This document shows, piece after piece, positions 15,254-21,870 of a DNA stretch of 21,870 bases. The DNA lies in the NCBI RefSeq assembly GCF_946479715.1, contig NZ_CAMLHF010000086.1:1-21870 (forward strand), in the 5' to 3' direction. Every line of letters begins with the position of its first letter. Positions within the stretch are counted from its first letter, which is position 1. The translations under genes and the position numbers were made by a program. The DNA is from an uncultured Pedobacter sp. (GTDB taxonomy: Bacteria > Bacteroidota > Bacteroidia > Sphingobacteriales > Sphingobacteriaceae). Below the pieces are notes generated by a model that saw only the letters and a list, made by a program, of their open reading frames with translations, was not told the DNA's origin and made no database searches.

Positions 15254-18055
15254 ATGAGCAACGAAATCGACAAAGATCCACACAAAAATATTATCATAAA
15301 AGGTGCCAGAGTTCACAACCTAAAGAATATAGATGTAGCTATACCCAAAAACAAACTGGTTGTAATAACCGGAATGTCGGGGTCGGGCAAGTCATCCTTG
15401 GCATTCGATACACTATATGCTGAAGGTCAGAGGAGATACGTTGAAAGCTTATCTTCTTATGCTCGTCAGTTTATGGGAAGAATGAATAAGCCTGATGTCG
15501 ATTATATAAAAGGAATTGCTCCGGCTATTGCTATTGAACAAAAAGTAATCACTTCAAACCCGCGGTCAACTGTAGGTACCTCAACAGAAATTTACGATTA
15601 TCTTAAGCTTCTGTTTTCGAGGATAGGCAAAACATATTCTCCGGTTTCGGGCAAAGTGGTAAAAAAAGATACGGTTACTACCGTTGTTGATTTTATATCT
15701 AATCTGGAAGATGAAAGTACAGTCACGATATTTTGTCCCTTATTTCCGCACAATAACAGATCCGTAAAAGAGGAGCTTGCGGTACTTTTACAAAAGGGAT
15801 TTCTCAGGATTTCATATCAGGACAAAGTTCATAAGATTGAAACGATCCTGGAAGATGAGACCTTTAAAGATTTTGAATTAAAAGACGAAAATACGATCAG
15901 GATTCTTATTGACCGTATTGTAGTGAATTCTGATGATGAGACATTAAGCCGTATCGCCGACTCCGTACAAACAGCCTTCTTTGAAGGAAAGGGAGATTGT
16001 TATGTAGAGCACGAAGGTAAATTAACAAACTTCTGCGACCGCTTTGAACTTGATGGTATTCGCTTTGATGAGCCTACACCAAATTTCTTTAGTTTTAATA
16101 ACCCATATGGAGCCTGCAAAAGGTGTGAAGGGTATGGAAATGTAATTGGAATAGATGAAGATTTAGTTATTCCTGATAAAAGCAAAAGCGTTTTTGATAA
16201 TGCAATTGCACCATGGCGTGGCGAAAAAATGAAGGAATGGCTAAACAAACTTGTTAAAGCCTCTTCCAAATTTGATTTCCCAATTCACAGGCCATTTAAT
16301 GAATTAACCGAAAAGGAGCAGAGATTATTATGGACCGGAAATAAGTATTTCGAAGGCCTGGATGCCTTTTTCAAAGAGCTGGAAGAGCAGACTTTTAAAA
16401 TTCAATATCGTGTAATGCTGTCTCGCTACAGGGGAAAAACATCATGTCCTGATTGCAAAGGCTCTAGATTACGCAAAGATGCTTCTTATGTAAAGATCAA
16501 TGACAAGTCTATTATTGACATTGTTTTGATGCCTTTGGCTACCATACTTGATTTCTTTGATAATTTAAACCTGTCGTCAAATGACGAGAAAATCGCCAAG
16601 CGTTTATTGGCCGAGGTGAGCAGCCGCGTGCTATACCTTAATAATGTTGGCCTTGGCTATTTAACGCTCAACAGGTTGTCTAATACACTTTCTGGTGGCG
16701 AATCTCAGCGTATTAACCTGGCTACCTCTTTAGGGAGTAGCTTGGTAGGCTCTATTTATGTTCTTGATGAACCAAGTATAGGATTACATCCAAGAGATAC
16801 GAATAAGCTTATAGAGGTATTGGTGTCGCTTAGAAATGTAGGGAATACGGTTCTTGTAGTAGAGCATGAAGAAGAAATGATGAAAGCCGCCGACCATATT
16901 ATTGATATAGGTCCGGAAGCCGGAACCCATGGTGGTAACCTCGTTTTTAGTGGTACATACGAACAGATCATAAAGGATAAAAAAAGTTTAACCGGAAAAT
17001 ATCTTTCAGGTGAAGAGCAAATTGCTGTTCCTAAGAAAAGAAGAGGTTGGAAAGATCATATTCTAATTAAAGGAGCCAGAGAAAATAACCTTAAAAACAT
17101 AGATGTAAAGTTTCCTTTAGGAGTATTCACCGTAGTGAGTGGTGTTTCCGGATCTGGAAAAACAAGTCTGATCAAGAAAATACTTTATCCTGCGCTGCAA
17201 AAGGCAATAGGGAATTATGCAGGAGAACAAACCGGAGCCTACGACGGTATTTACGGGAATTATGAGCTGGTTAGTCAGGTTGAAATGGTAGACCAGAATC
17301 CAATTGGCCGATCATCAAGATCAAATCCGGTAACCTATGTGAAAGCCTGGGATGATGTACGGGCTCTATTTTCTGCATTACCAGCAGCTAAAGCAAGCGG
17401 ACTAAAGCCTGCGGCATTCTCATTTAATGTTGAGGGTGGCCGCTGCGATGTTTGTCAGGGCGAGGGCGAGGTAAAAATAGAAATGCAGTTTATGGCTGAT
17501 ATTTACCTGCCATGCGAAACCTGTGGAGGCCGAAGATTTAAGCAACAAGTACTTGATATCACCTATCAGGATAAAAACGTTGCAGACATTCTGGATCTAA
17601 CAATCGAAGAAGCAGTAGATTTCTTTAAAAACGAACCCAAAATTTTAAACAAACTGCAGCCTCTGGTAGATGTAGGCTTAGGCTATGTACATTTGGGCCA
17701 ATCTTCTAATACACTTTCTGGCGGAGAGGCACAGCGTATCAAGCTTGCTTCATTCTTAATCAAAGGAAATAATGCCAATAAAACGTTATTTATATTTGAT
17801 GAACCGACCACAGGATTGCACTTTCATGATATTAAGAAACTTTTAATTGCCCTTAATACCTTAATAGAACAGGGGAATACAATTTTGGTAATAGAACATA
17901 ATATGGACATGATAAAATCTGCTGACTGGGTAATAGACATTGGTCCGGAAGGAGGAGATAAAGGCGGTAATATTGTTTTTGAAGGTACTCCTGAAGACCT
18001 TTTACCAGTAAAATCATCTTACACTGCTAAGTATTTAAAAGCACATTTGAAATAA
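15254..18055 (+). CDS. uvrA: Excinuclease ABC subunit A
   Basis: Damage-recognition ATPase of nucleotide excision repair; with UvrB it finds bulky lesions. 933 residues, standard length. Two ABC ATPase halves: Walker A GMSGSGKS (40-47) and GVSGSGKT (630-637); signatures LSGGE at 479-483 and 821-825; Walker B VLDEPSIGLHP and IFDEPTTGLHF. The C-terminal zinc finger is complete (CDVC, 19 residues, CETC), and a CPDC pair occurs near residue 400. The N-terminal finger keeps only its second pair (Cys288, Cys291 in GACKRCEGYG); the first CxxC is replaced by FCDRFE around 260-265, which I recall as usual for Bacteroidota UvrA. Starts at ATG. uvrB is not in the window. A LysE-family gene follows after 14 bases. 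Confidence 0.98.
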   Translation: MSNEIDKDPHKNIIIKGARVHNLKNIDVAIPKNKLVVITGMSGSGKSSLAFDTLYAEGQRRYVESLSSYARQFMGRMNKPDVDYIKGIAPAIAIEQKVITSNPRSTVGTSTEIYDYLKLLFSRIGKTYSPVSGKVVKKDTVTTVVDFISNLEDESTVTIFCPLFPHNNRSVKEELAVLLQKGFLRISYQDKVHKIETILEDETFKDFELKDENTIRILIDRIVVNSDDETLSRIADSVQTAFFEGKGDCYVEHEGKLTNFCDRFELDGIRFDEPTPNFFSFNNPYGACKRCEGYGNVIGIDEDLVIPDKSKSVFDNAIAPWRGEKMKEWLNKLVKASSKFDFPIHRPFNELTEKEQRLLWTGNKYFEGLDAFFKELEEQTFKIQYRVMLSRYRGKTSCPDCKGSRLRKDASYVKINDKSIIDIVLMPLATILDFFDNLNLSSNDEKIAKRLLAEVSSRVLYLNNVGLGYLTLNRLSNTLSGGESQRINLATSLGSSLVGSIYVLDEPSIGLHPRDTNKLIEVLVSLRNVGNTVLVVEHEEEMMKAADHIIDIGPEAGTHGGNLVFSGTYEQIIKDKKSLTGKYLSGEEQIAVPKKRRGWKDHILIKGARENNLKNIDVKFPLGVFTVVSGVSGSGKTSLIKKILYPALQKAIGNYAGEQTGAYDGIYGNYELVSQVEMVDQNPIGRSSRSNPVTYVKAWDDVRALFSALPAAKASGLKPAAFSFNVEGGRCDVCQGEGEVKIEMQFMADIYLPCETCGGRRFKQQVLDITYQDKNVADILDLTIEEAVDFFKNEPKILNKLQPLVDVGLGYVHLGQSSNTLSGGEAQRIKLASFLIKGNNANKTLFIFDEPTTGLHFHDIKKLLIALNTLIEQGNTILVIEHNMDMIKSADWVIDIGPEGGDKGGNIVFEGTPEDLLPVKSSYTAKYLKAHLK

Positions 18056-18069
18056 TTGTATCTTCGCGC

Positions 18070-18690
18070 ATGCTTTTTTTAACACTCTTTCTCGGGATAA
18101 TTTTGAATATGGTTGGATACATACCACCGGGGAATATTAATCTTACTGTTGTTCAGATAACGATAACAAGGGGACTTCGCCAGGCATTGTACTTTATAAT
18201 GGCGTTTTCAACTGTCGAAATACTTTTCACTTTTGGGGTGATGCGTTTTGTGCAATGGCTATCCAGCGAAATTCAATTGGATAACATTATTGATGTAATC
18301 ATGGTTTTCATGTTTGGGATATTAGGTGTAATTACCTGGAGGTCTCGTAAGGAGATGCCTAAAGCTGATTACTCAAAAAAGGACAGCATAAAATATGGTT
18401 TGCTTTTGGGTGTTGTTAACCCAATGCAAATACCCTATTGGTTGTTTGTAGGTACGTACTTGATATCACACGAGTGGATAGATATCGGTTATCTTTCTTT
18501 ATCTGTTTTTAGTATTGGGTCGGGTATTGGTGCGGGTTTAGCTTTATACGGTTTTGCTCGTTTTGCCCAATATATTCAGGAGAAATTTGCGCTAAGTAGC
18601 TATATCGTAAATAAAGGAATTGCGTTGCTTTTCTTTGCGTTGTCGGCCTATCATGTATGTAAAATAGTATACATACACTTTATAAAATAA
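18070..18690 (+). CDS. LysE family transporter
   Basis: Predicted inner-membrane exporter of 206 residues with about six helices. The N-terminal NMVGYIPPGNINLTVVQITI contains the PPG(P/N)-type motif of the LysE/RhtB superfamily, which exports amino acids or related small molecules; a second family-like segment is VVNPMQIPYWLFVGTYL in the second half, matching the internal repeat of this fold. The substrate cannot be told. ATG lies 14 bases after uvrA and is probably read through from it, although TATCTTCG, one base off the -7 consensus, ends three bases before the ATG and could give a separate leaderless start. The tail converges on the next gene, five bases apart. Confidence 0.85.
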   Translation: MLFLTLFLGIILNMVGYIPPGNINLTVVQITITRGLRQALYFIMAFSTVEILFTFGVMRFVQWLSSEIQLDNIIDVIMVFMFGILGVITWRSRKEMPKADYSKKDSIKYGLLLGVVNPMQIPYWLFVGTYLISHEWIDIGYLSLSVFSIGSGIGAGLALYGFARFAQYIQEKFALSSYIVNKGIALLFFALSAYHVCKIVYIHFIK

Positions 18691-18698
18691 GTATACTA
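18665..18698. terminator. Inverted repeat spanning convergent gene ends
   Basis: An 8-bp perfect repeat TAGTATAC/GTATACTA (18665-18672 with 18691-18698) with an 18-base loop covers the 3' ends of the LysE-family gene and the DUF2157-like gene. It might act as a weak bidirectional terminator, but it is all but GC-free and lacks a strong T-run. Confidence 0.3.
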
Positions 18699-19733
18699 CT
18701 TCTTTAAAAATTCAAGATTCCAGATCTTTTCTGCCCTGCGCCCAATGAACCAGAATGAGGCTGCAAGTACGCAAAAGAATAGCGCTTTGTGCCAGGTATC
18801 CCAGAAGTATTCAAAGTACCTGGTGTACAGGTTTATAAATAGAAAGGTAATTCCAAATTCCCTTGCAATATCATCTCTGTATTTTAAGCCGATATAAATA
18901 CTTACCAGACAAAATGCAGCTGATAATATGCCCCAGTAAAACAGGCTTAGCTGTTTTACAGAATACCATTCTTCTAATGAACCAAAGTTGCCAAATACCG
19001 AAAGCAGCCAAAGAGAAACAAAAAGATATACCATTCCGCAGACATAATTTACCTGAAAAAAGATACCCATCTTTTTATTGTCCTTAATGATAAAAGAAAA
19101 GGCAGTTAGGCATAAGCCAAAAAGTACAAAACGAAGTGGATAATTCATCCCCACGAAGTACCAGTTCCAACGCGATAAGTAACCTGTTTCAGTACCAAAC
19201 CAGGCACCTAATGATATCAATACAAAAGCCCATATCAATCTTGATTTAAATAGATAGGCCAAAATGCCGTATATAAATACAGAAGCCAGTATAAGTAAAG
19301 AAAAGTGCGAGCTACCATTGTCAATGGCTTTGCCCAGGTAAGCAACAGCATTTGCCGTTAACATTACCGCAGTAAAAACCATTGCTTCATTGCTAAATAC
19401 AAGGTGCGACTGGCGTTTTTTTCGTTTAAAACTGAAATAGTATAAGGCAGCTGCACCAGCTGCCGATAAAACACTAATCATCACATCCGAGGCTGTAAAA
19501 ATCTGCTCCAGATAGTTTAAAATCTTATTATCAATTAAAAGAGCACCTAACGAGATAACCCCGCACGCCATTGCTATCCAAAAAGAATACTGGGCCAATC
19601 GGCGCCAGTCGAAACTTTTGGTTTCATAACTTCCGCGTAATCTGCTAACATCATCTGGCGACAAGAGTTTTTCCTCTTGCCAATGATTTAGCATCTCGTC
19701 TAAAAAGTCACTCTTTTCCTGATCAATTTTCAT
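18696..19733 (-). CDS. DUF2157-like multi-pass membrane protein
   Basis: Membrane protein of 345 residues with no known activity. A soluble N-terminal segment (1-45) holds EMLNHWQEEKLLSPDDVSRLR, the short helical part typical of DUF2157 proteins. It is followed by about ten hydrophobic helices separated by short loops, one of them very basic (FKRKKRQ, about 103-109). The protein ends FLKK. No transporter motif is visible. It lies 46 bases downstream of the antiporter on the same strand and is probably co-transcribed with it; whether they work together is unknown. Family call rests on the N-terminal part and topology, from memory. Confidence 0.7.
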   Translation of the reverse strand: MKIDQEKSDFLDEMLNHWQEEKLLSPDDVSRLRGSYETKSFDWRRLAQYSFWIAMACGVISLGALLIDNKILNYLEQIFTASDVMISVLSAAGAAALYYFSFKRKKRQSHLVFSNEAMVFTAVMLTANAVAYLGKAIDNGSSHFSLLILASVFIYGILAYLFKSRLIWAFVLISLGAWFGTETGYLSRWNWYFVGMNYPLRFVLFGLCLTAFSFIIKDNKKMGIFFQVNYVCGMVYLFVSLWLLSVFGNFGSLEEWYSVKQLSLFYWGILSAAFCLVSIYIGLKYRDDIAREFGITFLFINLYTRYFEYFWDTWHKALFFCVLAASFWFIGRRAEKIWNLEFLKK

Positions 19734-19779
19734 TTTGATACAAGGTACATCCTGTTACCCTAAAATCAAAATCTGTAAT

Positions 19780-21870
19780 TTACTTAAGCAGTTCAGGAAC
19801 TTTCTTATTGTTCCCTACAATCCAAACAATGTCACCATTCTCAAATGTAAGTGTCGAATCAGGATTTAGTATCCGTTCTCCATTTCTTTCAATTCCGACA
19901 ACAAGCCCCTGAGTCATTTCTCGTATTCCCGAATTGCGAATAGTCTGCCCATAAACTGGTGAGCTGCTGTTGATCACTATCTTTTGAAGAGCCATATCTT
20001 CTTTAGGGAAGCTAGATTGCAGATTGTCGTCTATACTTCCTTCAAATAATTCTTTTACCGCCGCCAGCTGATCATCGGTTCCTATTACCAAAACCTTATC
20101 ATTAGGATACAGTCGTTCGTCTCTACCTGGTGTCGGGATCATAATTTTCCCACGCTCAATTAAAGCAATATTAACTCCGTATTTTTCCCTTACAGATAAA
20201 TCGATAAGGGTTTTTCCAACAAGTGTTGATTCCGGTGCCACTGTAAGCTCTACCAGGTGAGTATCCCATGGCAATATTTCAGGCTGTGCATTTTGAGCTT
20301 CTCTGGCATTAAGGTTAAGCAGAAATCTGCTTTCAAGTTTGTTATAAAAACCTTGCAATCTTCTCGAGAAAACAAACATACATAGCACAATTAGAGCAAT
20401 TGCAATAACAATTGAAATCCAGGTGCTATAGAACTGATAAATTAAGATGCCGACAAAGAAAATAGCCAAAGAAATACGTAAAATTTCAAGTGCAATGAGT
20501 GGCCCTCTGGTGTATTTCTTATTCAGCCATAAATGCGAATAAGCCTTTCTTTCAATTCTTCTTATGGCAAGCGCCCATAAAAAGGGCGTCATAATAACCA
20601 AAGTAAGTATTAAGCTTAATATAATGCCATTATTACCATTAATCAGATTCTGAGTTATAAATGGTTGAAGATATTTTGAGCCCAAAAATACAATCGCAAT
20701 AATAATAACCGAGTGTATAATAAGGTTAAAGGTATACGATTTAAGCAATGTTTTCCAGTCGCTCAAAGTGGTTATACCGGCAGTACTTGAGCTATACCTG
20801 TTGATGCCTTCAACCCATTTTTTAGGCAGCTTACGCTCTAAAAAGAAATAAAAGGGCTCAGAAAACTTAATCAGATAAGGAGTAGTGAACGTTGTAATTG
20901 CCGATACTGCAACCGCAATAGGGTATAAGAATTCGCTGGTAACTTTAAGGGTTAAGCCTAAGGTGGCAATGATAAAAGAGAACTCACCAATTTGAGCTAA
21001 GCTTAAGCCTGTTTGTACCGATGTTTTTAAAGGTTGACCGGAAACCAATGCGCCTAATCCGGAGCTTAAAAACTTACCGAAAACAGTGGCCAAAGTAATT
21101 ACAACAATAGGCACAGCGTAATCAATCAGAATACTTGGATTAATTAACATACCTACCGATACAAAGAAAATTGCAGCAAACAGGTCTTTAACAGATTTTG
21201 TAAGATGTTCTATTCTCTCTGCCTGCGTGGTCTCAGCTAGTATTGATCCCATGATAAATGCACCCAAGGCAGGAGAGAAGCCTACCTTTACAGCAAGTAA
21301 AACCATAAGTAAACACAAAGCGATAGAAACCACAAGCATGGTCTCGTCATTCATTAATTTCTTTGTAGCCTTTAAAAAAGTAGGAACAAGGAATATACCT
21401 CCTATAAACCATAAGACCAGGAAGAAACAAAGTTTCAGAATCGAGATCAACATCTCTGCGCCGGCAAACTGTTGACTAACCGCCAGCGTTGATAGCAATA
21501 CCAACAATAAAATGGCCACAAGATCTTCAACAATCAGGACTCCAAAAACCAGCCCAGCAAACTTTTTATGCTTTACGCCCAGTTCCTCAAATGCCCTGAT
21601 GATAATTGTAGTAGAGGATACGGATAATATACCACCGAGGAATATGCTATCCATTGTAGACCAGCCCATGGCCAATCCGGCAACAAATCCAATCAGCAAC
21701 ATAAACACAACCTCAACAATAGCCGTTATAGATGCGGAACCGCCCACTTTTACCAGCTTTTTAAAACTAAACTCCAGCCCAAGGGTAAATAGCAGGAAAA
21801 TAACACCAAGGTCGCCCCAGATGCGGATATTTTCAAGGTCTGTAACTGTAGGTGCCAGCTCAAAATTGGG
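19780..21870 (-). CDS. Kef-type (CPA2) cation:proton antiporter with two TrkA-C domains, 5' end missing
   Basis: The frame is open to the right edge: 696 residues are present and the N-terminal part, probably the first helix or so, is cut off. The GTG at 21745-21747 is not the start, because the 41 codons before it (with GDLGVIFLLFTLGLEFSFKK) are typical of this family. The exchanger domain (about residues 15-340 of the visible part) has the conserved LSVSSTTIIIRAFEELG and the GVLIVEDLVAILLLV helix with the Glu-Asp pair. A second hydrophobic block (about 390-510) follows, then two TrkA-C (RCK_C) domains: HLVELTVAPESTLVGKTL to DDQLAAVKELF, and IVINSSSPVYGQTIRNSGI to the C-terminus. No TrkA-N (Rossmann) nucleotide-binding domain is present. 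Role: probably K+/H+ or Na+/H+ exchange gated by ligand binding. Confidence 0.9.
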   Translation of the reverse strand, partial: PNFELAPTVTDLENIRIWGDLGVIFLLFTLGLEFSFKKLVKVGGSASITAIVEVVFMLLIGFVAGLAMGWSTMDSIFLGGILSVSSTTIIIRAFEELGVKHKKFAGLVFGVLIVEDLVAILLLVLLSTLAVSQQFAGAEMLISILKLCFFLVLWFIGGIFLVPTFLKATKKLMNDETMLVVSIALCLLMVLLAVKVGFSPALGAFIMGSILAETTQAERIEHLTKSVKDLFAAIFFVSVGMLINPSILIDYAVPIVVITLATVFGKFLSSGLGALVSGQPLKTSVQTGLSLAQIGEFSFIIATLGLTLKVTSEFLYPIAVAVSAITTFTTPYLIKFSEPFYFFLERKLPKKWVEGINRYSSSTAGITTLSDWKTLLKSYTFNLIIHSVIIIAIVFLGSKYLQPFITQNLINGNNGIILSLILTLVIMTPFLWALAIRRIERKAYSHLWLNKKYTRGPLIALEILRISLAIFFVGILIYQFYSTWISIVIAIALIVLCMFVFSRRLQGFYNKLESRFLLNLNAREAQNAQPEILPWDTHLVELTVAPESTLVGKTLIDLSVREKYGVNIALIERGKIMIPTPGRDERLYPNDKVLVIGTDDQLAAVKELFEGSIDDNLQSSFPKEDMALQKIVINSSSPVYGQTIRNSGIREMTQGLVVGIERNGERILNPDSTLTFENGDIVWIVGNNKKVPELLK

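Noticed and set aside
15166..15423. Plus-strand 85-codon frame overlapping the start of uvrA
   Set aside because: It covers the uvrA promoter, leader hairpin and the first Walker A motif in another frame, and has low-complexity composition.
21745..21747. GTG as the start of the antiporter
   Set aside because: The frame continues to the window edge with typical exchanger-domain sequence, so the gene is simply cut by the window.
1..21870. Mobile elements, CRISPR arrays, prophage, toxin-antitoxin or defence genes
   Set aside because: No transposase, integrase, direct-repeat array, restriction, nuclease or toxin signature was found; all sizeable genes belong to core families.

Overview
The window looks like ordinary chromosomal core sequence from a member of the Bacteroidota, most likely Sphingobacteriaceae (Pedobacter-like). 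The grounds are an AT-rich base composition, several exact matches to the Bacteroidota promoter core TAnnTTTG, almost no Shine-Dalgarno sites, a fused RibBA, a large TamB-like protein beside tsaD, and protein sequences that resemble Pedobacter orthologues from memory. The genus is an inference; no database search was possible.

Layout. 1-32 is the terminator of an unseen upstream gene. 159-1922 is a secreted S8 (subtilisin-like) peptidase, overlapping tail to tail with an O6-alkylguanine-DNA alkyltransferase (1914-2534, minus). A mostly empty spacer follows, ending in a minus-strand tRNA-Met(CAU) with its own promoter and a perfect terminator hairpin. Then come a small START-like protein (3048-3428), an LptF/LptG-type permease with a UUG start (3459-4892) and ribBA (5053-6264). 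ribBA converges on a very large TamB-like gene (minus); both stop codons lie in one shared hairpin. TamB is divergent from tsaD (10787-11788), which is followed by a 74-residue membrane protein. recA and nth (minus) follow, then a 63-residue unknown downstream of an ECF-type sigma factor (minus). uvrA (15254-18055) is closely followed by a LysE-family exporter. The window ends with a DUF2157-like membrane protein and a Kef/CPA2 cation:proton antiporter that runs off the right edge (both minus).

Functional themes. DNA repair is over-represented: ogt, recA, nth and uvrA, though each has its own transcription start or orientation rather than forming one operon. Envelope biogenesis is represented by the Lpt permease and TamB, and translation fidelity by tsaD and tRNA-Met. 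The rest are housekeeping (riboflavin), transport and unknown small proteins.

I found no mobile element, CRISPR array, phage gene, toxin-antitoxin pair or defence locus, and no clear new system. The items most worth a second look are the missing standard start codon of the TamB gene (reading frame and membrane anchor continue 64 codons beyond the first GTG, with ATT where a start would be expected); promoter boxes that sit only 3-4 bases before the start codons of nth and the Lpt permease, suggesting leaderless mRNAs; hairpins or palindromes in the leaders of recA and uvrA; and the small conserved-looking partner of the sigma factor.
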